In this document: positions 10,901 to 22,300 of the stretch, piece by piece | How the letters are laid out: every line of letters starts with the position of its first letter | How positions within the stretch are numbered: the stretch's first letter is position 1 | Assembly: GCA_963921825.1 (NCBI GenBank) | Contig: OY997589.1 | Span: 86,040,523-86,104,522, forward strand | Reading direction: 5' to 3' | Origin: Erodium maritimum | Lineage: Eukaryota > Streptophyta > Magnoliopsida > Geraniales > Geraniaceae | DNA length: 64,000 nucleotides | Program-made: the position numbers and the translations under genes | Notes under the pieces: generated by a model | Told to the model about the DNA's origin: nothing | The model's input: only the letters and a program-made list of their open reading frames with translations | Databases searched by the model: none

Positions 10901-13812
10901 TGCTTCATTAATTAGTCTGTATTTTTGTGTTATCAGATAGAATCTGCCCTCCCAACTCTTGCAAAGCCGATAATGTCTCTGGATGCAAATGAAGATGCTG
11001 TAGTTGGTGCACTGAAGCAGAGTTTGGTAATTACTAATTTCTCCTTTAATGCTTTTAAATATGTGAATGCTTGAAGTATATACGATTATGTCTGCATCGT
11101 TCTTCTTTTCAGTCATCTTCTTACCTTATTTATATCGAATTTTTGACATGATTTACCAAACAACCCTGTAATGGTCTTCCATACATTCACAATCTCACCC
11201 AAAGTAGAAATGAATGATGTGGAAGCGAAGTTGACACTACACTTGACAAGTGTGTTCTGTTTTAAGTATTATGCTCAAACAGAAATATTCATGTGCTATA
11301 TAAAGAGAGGGAACAAGTGCATGCTCGTTCAAAACATGGTCAAAATATTGAGGGTTAATTACCTTACATTGGTAACATACCTTTAGTACCCCGAAGTTTT
11401 ATAACGTTCAATAAGAGTCCTTACGTTTCGGTAACACACATTTAGTACCCCTTATGAATTGGTCACAGATCATTTAATACCCCTTATGTATTGGTAACAG
11501 AACAATTACATGCCTTATGAGTTGGTCACATATCCTTAAAATGGTGTAAACTTGACTAAAACTTTGTCCCTTAAGTTACCAATACATAAGGTGTACTAAA
11601 GTTGTGTTACTAATACATAAGGGGTACTAAAGGTAATTAAGCCAAATATTAAATACGAATTTTTTGGGGAATGTAATGTTTAAGTCACCTCTCTCCTCAA
11701 AATCTCTAAATTGTTTCACCAATTTTCTAAATTATACCACATAAGAAAAATTATTGTACATGCTAATGTGTTTTTTATAGAGATTTATTATTTATAAGTT
11801 TGTCTGCGCAGAGACAATTGGAGACACTTGGTGCACAACGAGCAGGTCTTGAAGATATGCTTAAAGAGATGAAAAGGAAGGTGAGCTTTGAGTTTCAGTG
11901 AGAAATTTGGATTTTGGTTTAATTTTATTAAGTTTCATTCTTTATATATGGCTGTAAAATGGTGCGCAAGAACCCACAATTAATAAGCTTATGTTTTATG
12001 TGTTCAGGATGATATACTACCAAAGCTAATGACTTGCACAGGCTCCTATGACGATCTTTTCAGGAAGGAGATAACGAAATATGATCGCATTTGCGAGGAT
12101 ATTGCTCATAATATCGAGGCACAAGAACAGCTGTTAATGCACATTCAGGTTCATTTCTTTCTTCTACATCTGTATAATAGCTGCTTTTAGTTCTCAATTA
12201 AAAAAAGGGGTAACTTCGCTAACACACCCTCGGCGACCTTTGATTTTTAAAAACGCCCCCAATAGGTGATGGGTTATCAGTAACACACCATCACCTTTTG
12301 TTATTTATCTAAGAAAAACACGGAATCACACTGAATAGGTGATGGCTTTATCAGGAACACGCTGTATAGTGTGATTCCGTGTTTTTTTTTGATAAATACC
12401 GAAAGGTCCCTGATAACCCATCACCTATAAGGGCGTTTTCAAAAATCAGAGGTCATCGAGAGGATGCAAATAACGTGCCCCCCTCCCGAAAAAAAAACTT
12501 TGAAATGTCAATGGCAAGCTATAAATTATGTGAAATCAATCATTATTCTTGTTTTCAGGCTCAAAATGAGGACTTCTCAGCCATCTTTAACCTTGAAGAT
12601 TACAAAGGTAGGCCTTCTTTGGTTTTGGTGTATTATTAGTATTTTTCTTGGGCTATTTTGTACTAATATAATATTAACACAAAACTCCCAGCATCCCGTG
12701 AGAGGTGTTATAAACAGATTCAAGCCGCCATAGAAAAGTACCGTGAAATTAAGGAGAACATCAACGAGGGGCTGAAGTTCTATGTCACCCTACAGGTAAG
12801 GAAGCACCTACTGTTGCCAAATCCTAGAAATATAGGGATTGCAAAAAAGTACCCTGCACATGGAAATTTAAATTTTAAAATGATGATAAGGAAGCACCTA
12901 CTGTTGTTGTATGTTGTATAGATTTGTTTCAAAATGATGATATTACCCATGGAAATTTAAATTTTAAAAATAATAATTAAAGAACAAAACATCCAAATTT
13001 TAATACCCCTTAAATTTCTTCATCTTTGTACAGTACAAAGAGGAAGAAAATTAAGGGATATGAAAATGTGGATTTTTTCCTTTTTCTTATTATTTTTGAA
13101 ATGTAATATGTAAGGGTAAAACCATCATTTTTATACAAAGTGCAAGTAAAAGACAAGTTTAGAGTACTATTTTTGCAATTATTGGAAAATGAGTGCTACA
13201 AGTTGCAAAACATGGTTATGTCAGGGTACTTTCTTGCAATTATCCCTTCCATATATGAACATACTCTTCCTTGACTGCTCTCTTTTACAGGATGCAATCA
13301 CGAATGTGAAGCAACAGTGCAGTGACTATGCAATGACCAGAAACATCCAGTGCCGGGAAATGATTGAAGATGTACAAAGACAGGTTTCGGGCCTTAGCTT
13401 CCAAGACAAGAACACAAGCCCATACACCAACTACCCTCCCATGGGCCATCAACCACAGCCCACTGGCTCGCCACAGCCCACCGATCCTCAAACCATCCCG
13501 GGCCATACTCGTCCACAGGCACCACCCAACTACTACCAGCCTCCCGAGCAGATGACAAATCCCGCATATTCCCATCCTCATCAGCCCTACGGTCCTTACC
13601 GTGGGCAGCCCGCTTCTAGTGGGCCTTACCCGCCTCCTCAGGCCCAGCAACAACCACCAGCAGGCCATGAGTATGGCCAACCCGCCTACCCCGGGTGGCG
13701 TGGCCCATACTACAACGCTCAGCAACCTGGATCATTTCCTCGTCCTCCTTACACTGCTCCGGGCCCGTATCCTCCTCCTCATCAAAGCAGTGGGTATTAT
13801 AAGCAACAATAG
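7916..13812 (+). CDS. ALIX: ALIX homologue, BRO1-domain protein
   Basis: Eight exons join in frame: 7916-8584, 9358-10308, 10937-11026, 11812-11880, 12008-12148, 12559-12607, 12692-12795 and 13291-13812, giving 864 residues (Arabidopsis ALIX is about 846). Residues 1 to about 390 form the BRO1 domain, with the typical KAAVLFNLGAVYSQIG and VGLYYEEALAAL segments. The middle is helical (V-domain). From about residue 733 there is a Pro/Gln/Tyr-rich tail (PPNYYQPPEQ, GPYPPP repeats). Known plant ALIX binds ESCRT-III subunits and ubiquitinated cargo in endosomal sorting to the vacuole; that role is taken from the family. The start is in a good context (ACAATGGCT) after a GC-rich leader. Five of its seven introns carry a MITE. 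Identity is very secure; exon edges rest on GT/AG and frame. Confidence 0.95.
8764..9194. repeat. Family E foldback MITE, copy 1 (ALIX intron 1)
   Basis: It opens GGGATAATTGCTAAAACTTGCAGTGAACTATGC and closes GCGCATAGTTCACCACAAGTTTGTGCAATTATCCC, the near-inverse. Internal phrases TTTGCAAATGCCATCGGTGAACTAT and GACGGAATAGTTGGAGGTG match the shorter copy at 21005-21210. Confidence 0.85.
10332..10765. repeat. Family A foldback MITE, copy 3 (ALIX intron 2)
   Basis: A full-length family A element of 434 bp. The left end is GGGATAATTGTAAAAAAGTACCCC and the right end GGGTACTCTTTTGCCATTATCCC. The arms run almost to the centre (CTTTGTAGTGTCGTACAGAGGAAG), so the element is essentially one hairpin. Confidence 0.9.
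11352..11643. repeat. Family B foldback MITE, copy 2 (ALIX intron 3)
   Basis: Best copy of family B, 292 bp. It starts GGGTTAATTACCTTACATTGGTAAC and ends ACATAAGGGGTACTAAAGGTAATTAAGCC. The left half has tandem variants of TTTAGTACCCCTTATG and TTGGTCACA; the right half returns their inverses. Confidence 0.85.
12207..12481. repeat. Family C foldback MITE, copy 2 (ALIX intron 5)
   Basis: Starts GGGGTAACTTCGCTAACACACCCTC. It contains ACGCCCCCAATAGGTGATGGGTTATC and its inverse GATAACCCATCACCTATAAGGGCG, as well as an inner pair around GGAATCACACTGAATAGGTGATGG. It thus has nested inverted repeats. Confidence 0.85.
12835..13246. repeat. Family A foldback MITE, copy 4 (ALIX intron 7)
   Basis: Ends are GGGATTGCAAAAAAGTACCC and GGTACTTTCTTGCAATTATCCC. 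The left arm is disturbed by an inserted copy of the neighbouring intron sequence TAAGGAAGCACCTACTGTTG (about 12797-12816, again at about 12888-12907), after which the arm resumes with TTGTATAGATTTGTTTC. Confidence 0.85.
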
Positions 13813-14146
13813 AGCTTTTAGCATTTGCTTTTGGAGATGAACATAAATGTGCAAGTGAGTTAAACTTTTCTTCTTTTGGAGATATTGGATATTGTTTGGT
13901 GATAGACTTATCATTTGTTGTGTAGTATATATATAAGGGTTATTATTTGTTGTGTGGTATATAAGATCAAACATTTCATGTGATCCTGTGCTTGGGATTC
14001 TATTGAAATGCTTGTTGATGAAGTTTGCTTGAACTATTTCATCCTATGAATTTGAAAACAATAACATCATTGGGTTGATGTAAGTCTGATGCATGAAATT
14101 GCCATTGTTTTAGGCTTCAACTTCACTTGCATTACTTATCAACCAT

Positions 14147-14980
14147 GGGATAATTACAAACAAGGTTGTAAATGGCGCTAGTCGGGGGGTGAGGACCCCT
14201 AGGCGTTAGGCGGGGACTAGTCGGGGCCTAGGCGGATTTAACTTTTTAATATTTTTAATTATTACTAAATATATATTACACAAATATAATCAAAAATTCA
14301 AAATATAAACTATATTTGTATGATATAAAAAACATAAAGTATCAAATTACAAAATACTAAACCAAATAATGCTGTCATTTTGATTTTACTCTTTATTTTA
14401 ATAAAAATATAAATTATAATGATGAACCACCAAAGAGGGACATGTGCCATATTATTTTTATCATGAAATTTAAGACCATTACAAGCATATCGTCTCTCTC
14501 ACCTTTTCATCTCTTTTTCAAATGTCCGATTTCACAAACCAAAGTCCCAAAATTTTGACTAATCGGATAGTTTTCGGATTTTGGGACCTAGGCGAGGCGG
14601 CGAATCGGGCGTTCTTATAGGTTTTGGGGCCTAGGCGGGGACTTTTACAACCATGATTACAAAAGTGCCCTGGTACTATATTTTTGATGATTTTTATCCT
14701 TACGATTTAGATTTAAAAACTAATAAATAAAACAATAAAATCTAAATTTAATATCGATAATAAATTATTAATTATAAGGGATATGGAGGTTTGATTTTTT
14801 TATTATTATTTATTAAACCTAAATTTTTATGGGTAAAATTGTTTTTTTTTTCATACCATGTTATACAAACTACAAAGTGTAACAAAGAAAACAATCTCAT
14901 GGTATTATTTTATAATTATCAAAGAAGGGGATTATAATTTGTAAAAAATAAATATCTCATACAATTTTCTACTATTACCC
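14147..14980. repeat. Family A foldback MITE, copy 5, split by an hAT-type MITE
   Basis: The outer element starts GGGATAATTACAAA at 14147, is interrupted at 14161-14655, and resumes AAAGTGCCCTGGTACTATATTTTTG. It ends near 14980 in a diverged ACTATTACCC. The inner arms (TCCTTACGATTTAGATTT and the inverse AAACCTAAATTTTTATGGG) confirm the family. It lies about 335 bp downstream of the ALIX stop. Confidence 0.8.
14161..14655. mobile_element. hAT-type MITE with 8-bp target site duplication
   Basis: A 495-bp element flanked by a perfect 8-bp duplication ATTACAAA (14153-14160 and 14656-14663). Terminal inverted repeats are CAAGGTTGTAAA and the inverse of TTTACAACCATG, followed by the G-rich subterminal CTAGTCGGGGGGTGAGG and, inverted, CCTAGGCGGGG. 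The 8-bp duplication and CA...TG ends are hAT hallmarks. No transposase is present. Confidence 0.92.
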
Positions 14981-15068
14981 CTAATAACTTCTCAAGAAAA
15001 CACCAGCTCCATTTCCTTTTCAACTAAATAAAGTATTTACAAGTATGAGCTTTTCATGGTCAACATTT

Positions 15069-16415
15069 CTCCTACCTTCGACCCCAACCTTAAAATCGAA
15101 CCGTCATCATTACTTTTTTCACCCCGTCGATAACGATGGTTGAGGTTGTTATCAGCGGATGCATCTGCCTCTTCCCTCCTCTAACCTTTTCTTCCCCAAC
15201 CTCTTCCTCGCTCTTGTTCATGTTGTCTCCTTCAGTCACGCCGTTGTCTCCGCCCACAGTGGTTTCCCCTCGTCGTCTGTTCGAACTCGTTGCTACTAGG
15301 CGTAGATATGGAAGTTGCTTGTCCAGATCCACTTGTCTCGTCAGAGCTTTGGGTCTGCTCTTTCTCTACATATTGGAGTCGGCGATCACCGTTTGTTGCT
15401 CAAAATTTTGTAGCTTCGCCGGGTTATAGCCTTATGGAGAGTGCTCGTGGAACTAGGCCGGCGTCTGCTCTTCGCAGGTTTTGGTTTGGGTTGGGTCCGT
15501 TTAGATCCGGGTCGAGTCGCTTGGGTCTGGTTCAGGTCGTTTGGGGTTCGCTTGGGTCGGGTCTGGTCTGACGGCGTCCGGTCTTGTTCGTTGAGTCTTC
15601 TTGTTCGTGTGGGGCTCGTTCTGGTGTTCTCCGGTAGTTTGAGTGAGTTTGGGTGCCCTGAGCTCGTCTCCTCTCGGAAGCTCCATTTTTCACCAATAGT
15701 TTCATTGTCCAAGTTCCGGCCACGACTGCAACGGACTTCACCGAATTTCGGGTTTGTGACAAAGACTCTTGGTTCGTAGCTCTTTGAGGTGATGCTCTCG
15801 TCGTCCTTTTACTGCTTTCGGATCTGTGTGGTGTCACAACTTTCCTTGTGAATCGATTCGCTCTTTGGTTTTCTCCTCTCTCGTCCGCTTGTCGATCGGG
15901 ACCTCGTCGGTTGGATAGGTTTGGCCTAAGACAAATCGTCTTAGTCTATTGGCTTCCTTTGAAAACCGAGGTGCGGTGCAATTTCAAGGTCATAGATGTT
16001 CCGGTGGTGGTTGGCCACCGAGCCTGTTTCTGTCGGTTTTGCGGTGTTGACCGTCGACGTATCGATCACCTCCCTCATAGGGTGGGAGGCACCGGTGATT
16101 CAAGGATTTCTCGTAGGTTTTGGCGATTATTGGTCTTCTGGGAGCGTTGGATGGCCGGTGTTGAATATATTTTTTTGGGTTTAATGGTTGGAAAATCCGA
16201 ATTTCATATTTTTTTTGGTTGTATTGTTATTCCCTTTGTTGGGGACTCTCCGTCTGTACTTCAAATGAGGAAAATTTAGGTTTAGACTTTTTTAGACCTG
16301 GTCATCATCTCTATAGCGTAAGATCCGTTGCTTCGTTTTTTTTAAGGTTGATCTCTCGTTTCTATCTTAAAAGTTTGAATTAATAAATTATCGTTCGCTG
16401 AAGAAAAAAAAACAA
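15069..16415 (+). mobile_element. PolyA retroposon, family R1, copy a
   Basis: A T- and G-rich stretch of about 1.35 kb ending in GCTGAAGAAAAAAAAAC. It is flanked by diverged direct repeats, GAGCTTTTCATGGTCAACATTT (about 15047-15068) and GAGCTTTCATGGAACAAATTT (about 16416-16436), as expected of non-LTR insertion. Short open frames (15136-15429, 15441-15779, 15848-16279) show no known domain. Near the 3' end it has CTTCAAATGAGGAAAATTTAGGTTTAGACC, resembling the GCTTCATGTTGG...AGACC motif of the other R1 copies. Lineage (LINE-derived or other) is unresolved. Confidence 0.65.
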
Positions 16416-16740
16416 GAGCTTTCATGGAACAAATTTAGAAACTAACCGTGCCTATTACATAAGTAGGATCGAAACCAAGGCCTTGTAAACGGAAAAAAAA
16501 AAAAGCATCCCCTGGGCCTGGCCCACATATATTCACACTATTTTTTCGGACAACAATCAGATCTTACTCAGCTTATTGTCTAAATAAAGATATAGTTCAC
16601 TTACTAAATTTAGCAAGCCGAATCTAGTGACTCGTCCGAAAAATCAGATCTGAAAAGCTGACTATTCACAGTTCCGTTTTCCACGAAACCAGCTAGCTTC
16701 ACGAGTCCTAACCCTCTGCTCGTGCTGAACCCGACAATAA

Positions 16741-16749
16741 CTATAAATA
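16741..16749 (+). promoter_or_regulatory. TATA box of the GDSL esterase gene
   Basis: CTATAAATA lies 42 bases upstream of the ATG at 16783, at a fitting distance for a short leader. Confidence 0.6.
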
Positions 16750-16782
16750 ACTGCTCATTTTTTATCCTATCGGATCCATGAA

Positions 16783-18375
16783 ATGGAGAGACATCACGTG
16801 ATTTTGGTGCTCATTACATCCTCGTACCTGTCTTGGTCCGTTTCCGGTTACAATGTCCCGGCCATGTTCGTGTTCGGCGACTCCCTATTCGACGCCGGAA
16901 ACAACCGCCTCAATCCCAATTGCACCCTCCAAGCAAATTTCCCTCCCTACGGCTCCGCCTTCTTCCACCGCCCCACCGGCCGCTTCACCAATGGCCGGAC
17001 CTCCGTCGACTTTATCGGTACACACCAGTCCCAAATGTTTTCTCAAAGTATAACATTGAGATCGTTTAATCGTTCAGTCGATTACCAACTTAAATTTGAT
17101 ATCATGTTAATTAAATATTTATCTAATATAATATCAGAATGTTGTCTGTCTCCTACTTAAATATATTTCGGATAATATGAGTCATTTTGATATGATCTAT
17201 ATTTGAAGAAGTTATCATAGTATCATTTTTAAAATACGCTAATTTATAGGCCAGTTTAACAATGTTTTTACTTATCGGTTTGAGAGTGTAAATAAATTGA
17301 GATTTACCAGTTTTGATTGACATTTGTGAAAGTTTCATGTAGCCCAATTCATTGGCATTGATCTTCAAAAACCATACCGCGAGGCGCATATTAAGGTTAA
17401 AAACGGAAAGTGGAAGGAATACCCCTCCAACGGCCTCAACTTCGCTAGTGCGGGAAGTGGTGTTTTACAAGAAACGAACAAAGCTAGCGTAAGAAAATTC
17501 AACTCGATTATACATCGTCGTGATTTGAACCTTGATCATAAGTCTAAATGTCTCGACACTATCATACAGGGAGTGACACCGATGCAAGAACAACTCGAGC
17601 AGTTCGAATCACTAGTGAAGCAAGATCGAGTGCAAATAAATCTAATCAAGCAATCCATCTTTTTCTTCACCTCCGGCTCCAACGACATTTTTGGCTACTT
17701 CGTCCCACTTCCCATCCCAAAACCAGATCCGAAAACCTATGTTCAAGCCATGCTAGGAAAAGTCGCGAATTGGATCGAAAGGGTTTATAGATTAGGCGCT
17801 CGTCGTATTGTTATTTTCTCGTTAGGCCCCGTTGGATGCGTCCCTGCAAGGTCCATGTTGCCCGGATCCCCCAAATCCAACGGCCGATGTTACGGGAAGA
17901 TGAATGTGATGATCAAAATGTACAACAAGGGTTTGGAACGTCTTGCCCTCCAGATCCCCTTCAAGTACCGCGGCGCGATCGGTGTATACGGATTGGTCTA
18001 TGACATTGTACAACACATGCGAAAGAATCCAAAACGTTTTGGTAACTCAATATTTACTGAAGTTATATGTAACGTCACGTTATTTATTACGTTAATCTGA
18101 TTAATGATTCAATTTGAGTATTTGTTACAGGATTGAAGAACTCGACCAATGCGTGTTGTGGATCGGGGTCTCTCAGGGGACAAGGGCAGTGCGGACTGAA
18201 AGGATACAAAGCATGTTCGGATCCAAATGAGTATTTGTTTTGGGATTTTTTCCACCCGACGCAACATGCTTACAAGATTGTCGCGAAGTCGATATGGTCC
18301 GGACAATTTCATCGGATCCGACCGTTCAATCTCAGTACTCTTGCCAGCATGGGGATGAATCAGATTCATACATGA
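16783..18375 (+). CDS. GDSL esterase/lipase (GLIP6-like)
   Basis: Four exons join in frame: 16783-17017, 17343-17488, 17570-18041 and 18131-18375, giving 365 residues, the usual length of plant GDSL lipases. Residues 1 to about 22 form a signal peptide, so the enzyme should be secreted. Block I FVFGDSLFDAGNN holds the nucleophile Ser34. Block II GLNFASAGSG holds the oxyanion Gly (116). Block III SGSNDIF holds Asn165. Block V DPNEYLFWDFFHPT holds Asp323 and His326. All SGNH residues are present, so the enzyme should be active on ester substrates; which ones is unknown. SLGPVGCVPARSMLP and NACCG match the plant subfamily. By memory it is closest to Arabidopsis At1g71120. Confidence 0.93.
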
Positions 18376-19357
18376 AGAACAAAACATTACTGTGACGTGA
18401 AGATTAGTTAAGGATTGGACTTTGTTATAGGATTTGTTTTAATATTTTTGACAGATTTTATTCAATGGGTCATTTTTCATTTTCCATTAAAAAAAAATTG
18501 AAACGTCATTTTCCATAATTGTTATTAGTAGTACAATTCCATAACTATTAAGTTATAACCTGTTCTGTCCGATTCGGACAAACATAGTTCATGTTGTCGG
18601 AAACCGGTGGTATTTTCGTAATATAGTGTGCATAATTATTCAACAATTACAGCTTAAAATAGTTATGAACATTGACTAATCACATGAGTAAATATTAACA
18701 TTTTTGTTTAACATTTTTCTATAATAAACATGTTAAAAAAAAACTTACGAACATTATTTATGGAGTGAATAAAAACCAAAATTATAACATATACTTGAAA
18801 TTAATATACCAAATAATCAGTTTTATTTGAAAACAAGTTTTTTTTAACCGTAAACATAACTAATATTATTAAATGTCGATAATAAAAATATACTGAAGGG
18901 TGAGGTAACCTCCCTGTCATTTTTAGATAGGGAAAAAACAAACCATTTTTACAAACCAATGAGTCATCTTCTTTATTGTCTGTTTTACAAAATCGAGTTA
19001 CATTTCAAATATTATAAAAGAAAAAGAAACACATATACAATATTATAAATTCAAGCATAAAAATATTTATGAAATTTTACTTTTTGTCAAATTATTAAAT
19101 ATATTTTTACTTATTTATACAAGTTTTTTTTATTGATTCTAATTAAATAAGAAAAACCAATTGAAATTATGACCCGATTACCCGACCCACTGAGCAAATA
19201 GAAGAACCAGAGAACCACCCAGAGACAGAGCCCTCAGATCTATATCGCTTGTGCGTTGCCGGCTCCGACGACGACGACAGTTCTACGACCGAGCCGAACC
19301 AGACCCAAACCCAGAAGGGCACGGAGCCACCGCTTTCTGGGTTCGCCGGAAATCTCC
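18376..19357. other. AT-rich intergenic DNA
   Basis: Between the GDSL stop and the QSOX start the sequence is AT-rich with many short poly-A and poly-T runs and no recognisable gene, RNA or repeat family. From about 19190 a GC-richer leader of the QSOX gene begins, with open frames running through it from 19249 and 19256. Confidence 0.6.
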
Positions 19358-22300
19358 ATGGCTCAGCTATTTCTGCTTCTGATCACGCTTCCGATTCTGC
19401 TTCCGTCGAGCTTCCTGGAAGTGTCAGCGTCGTCTTCTACCTTCAGATCCCGCTCGATCCTGCGAGATATCGGCGGCGAAAGCGGCGAGGTTCATGACTA
19501 CGCGGTCGATGTGAACGTCACCAACTTCGATTCAGTCCTCCATGACACACCCGCCACCTATGCCATCGTCGAATTCTTCGCCCATTGGTTAGTGCTCGTG
19601 TTGAATTTGATGCTATTTGGTTTGTGAAAGCTTAATGGGTTCTTAATTAGATCCGTAACGGAGTGAAATCAGTGTCGATCAATCTGATTTTGTTTGTTTA
19701 AAGTCCAATTTTGGTGGGGAGTTTGTGATTAATATGTTTGTATGGGAATTTCTATGTTTACTGTTCACGGTTGCTATTGATTTGACAGTGTTTTTTGGAT
19801 TGAAATGCCCATTTTCTGCTTTGTGCTTCAGTAGATTCTGAATATAATTATATGATGCTAAAATGAATCAATATGATGATAAATCTCCAGAAATAGTGTT
19901 ACATGGTTTAAGAAAGGTCTAATAATTTGCTTGGAATTTGCCATGTTATTCGATTTAGAATCTTCATAGAACTCCCTCAAGCGTATTAGCCTAGTCTTTG
20001 TGACGCTGGGCTGATAAAAGTGAAGAATTTATCTGTAAACATGGTGGTGGTGATATTAAGGACCCAAACTTGTGGTGCATATAAGTTTATAGGGAAAACT
20101 ACATCAATATACCTATTTTGACCTTTCGCTATCAATAGCACGCCCTAAAGGTGAGTAGCTATCAGTAAATAAAAAACACCTTGCTTTACATAGAAAAGAT
20201 GATGGTTTTATCGGGAACAGACTGTCACCTTTTTTGATAAATGAGTAAGGTGACGGTGTGTTCCAGATAAAACCATCACGTCATCACCTTTTCTGCGTAA
20301 ATTGGGGTGTTTTTGATAAATACGAAAGGTGACACTGTGCTACTGATATCGATTCACTATTAGGGTGTGTTATTTGTAAAGGTCAAAGTGGGTGTGTTAA
20401 TGCAGTTACCCCTAACCCTAAGTTTATATCAATGAAGTAGGGGTAAGACAAGAAACAAAATCTATTCATTTTCAATCGAGCTTTTTCCACTACCTATTGT
20501 AGTATTGGTTTCTAATTTTTTTCAACTAAAAATGAGATCATTGTAATTTTAAGATACTTCAAAGATTGGTTATAGAAATTGGCCTCAAAAGGTTTGTTTT
20601 TTTGTATGATGTTAGCAATGTAGTTTTTTTTTCCGGGTTATGCAATGTGATATTTGATTGTTTTTCCTTTCTTTGCAATTGTTGATTGTGCAGGTGCCCA
20701 GCTTGCCGAAACTATAAGGTAGTATGTTGTATTTCGTCATTAACATTTTTCGGTAGATATCACCTCTCAGGTATTTTATCTTGTGTGCTTCAACTATGCA
20801 GCCACAATATGAAAAAGTTGCGAGGCTTTTCAATGGGCCTAGTTCTGCTCATCCCGGGCTCGTACTGATGACAAGGGTAGATTGTGCATTGAAGGTATTT
20901 ACTCAACCAATATAGCACGGATCAATACTGAATGTTCTGATGAGTGTTTCTTTTGATCTTCTTTTTGTGAATTGGAAAATTTCTCTATAGCTTAATTTAT
21001 TTTTGGGATAATCTCAAAAACTTACTGTGAACTATGCGCATTTTGCAAATACTAATTTATACATGTTTGTCACATGACTAATTTCCGTTAAAGATGACGG
21101 ATTTGCAGATGGAAAATAGCCGGGGGGATGTTTTTTTTTGCAAAAGAAAGATAGTTCAATGACTGTTTGCAAAATGCGCATAGTTCACCACGAGTTTTTG
21201 CATTTATCCCTATATTATTTCTCTTGTTTTCAACTTGTTTACTGGTTATTCTTTTCACGTTTTGGGCATCTCAGATAAATACTAAACTTTGCGATAAGTT
21301 TGAAGTGGATCATTATCCTAAGCTGTTTTGGGGACCTCCTTCCAAATTTGTAGCTGGTAGTGCGAAACAAGATAAAATTGAAACTATTTCAGTCGATGAC
21401 TTTAGGACAGCTAGCCGTTTGCTTAATTGGATCAATAAGCAAATTGGAAGGTATCAATAATCTCTAGGGATAATTGCAAAAAAGTAACCTGAGGTATTCA
21501 CTTTTTGCAACTTGGATCCCTCTTCTTTAATAATTGCAAAAAAGTGCCTGAACTTGTCTTTTTGTTGCACTTTGTATAAATTTGTTTGAAATGACGATTT
21601 TACCCTTGGAAATTTAAAATTAAATATAATAATGGAAGAACAGAAAATTGAAATTTTCATATCCCTTAAATTTCTTACTCTTTGTACGGTACAAAGAGGA
21701 AGAAAATTAAGGGATATGATTTTTTTTATTCATTATTTGTATCATTTAAATTGTAAGGGTTAAATCATAATTTTCATACTGATTGCAACAAAAAGAATAG
21801 TTCAGGGTACTGTTTTGAAATTATCAAAGACAAGGGCTAGAAGTTGCAAAAAATGAATACATCAGGGATTTTTTTTTGCAATCATCCCTAATCTCTATCC
21901 ATTGATTATCAGTACTAATGTAGAGTAATATCAGTTTAAACCGATTTTAATATTATTATTTTCTTCTTAATTGCAGCTCATACACCCTGGATGATCAGAA
22001 ATTTGAGAATGTTCATCCATCAAATATTTCTGATTTTGGAGAGGTTTCTCGTTTACTTTTTCATCGTCTTCATGATTTTATGATGAATACAAGATATTAA
22101 CTTTTTCGATGCATGGCTTGTGAAAGATTGCGCGGGCTGTGTTTGATGTTGAGGAGGCAACAAGCACCGCTTTCGACATCATCTTAGACCACAAGGTATA
22201 TATACTCTTGGGATAGTTGCAAAAAAATACCCTGAGATATTCACATTTTGCAACTTGTAGCCCTCTTCTTTAATAATTGCAAAAAAAGTGCCTTGAACTT

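Noticed and set aside
15136..16279. Protein-coding genes in the R1 retroposon (97 to 143 codon frames)
   Set aside because: Frames are short, overlapping and of skewed composition, without introns or domains, and are not conserved among R1 copies.
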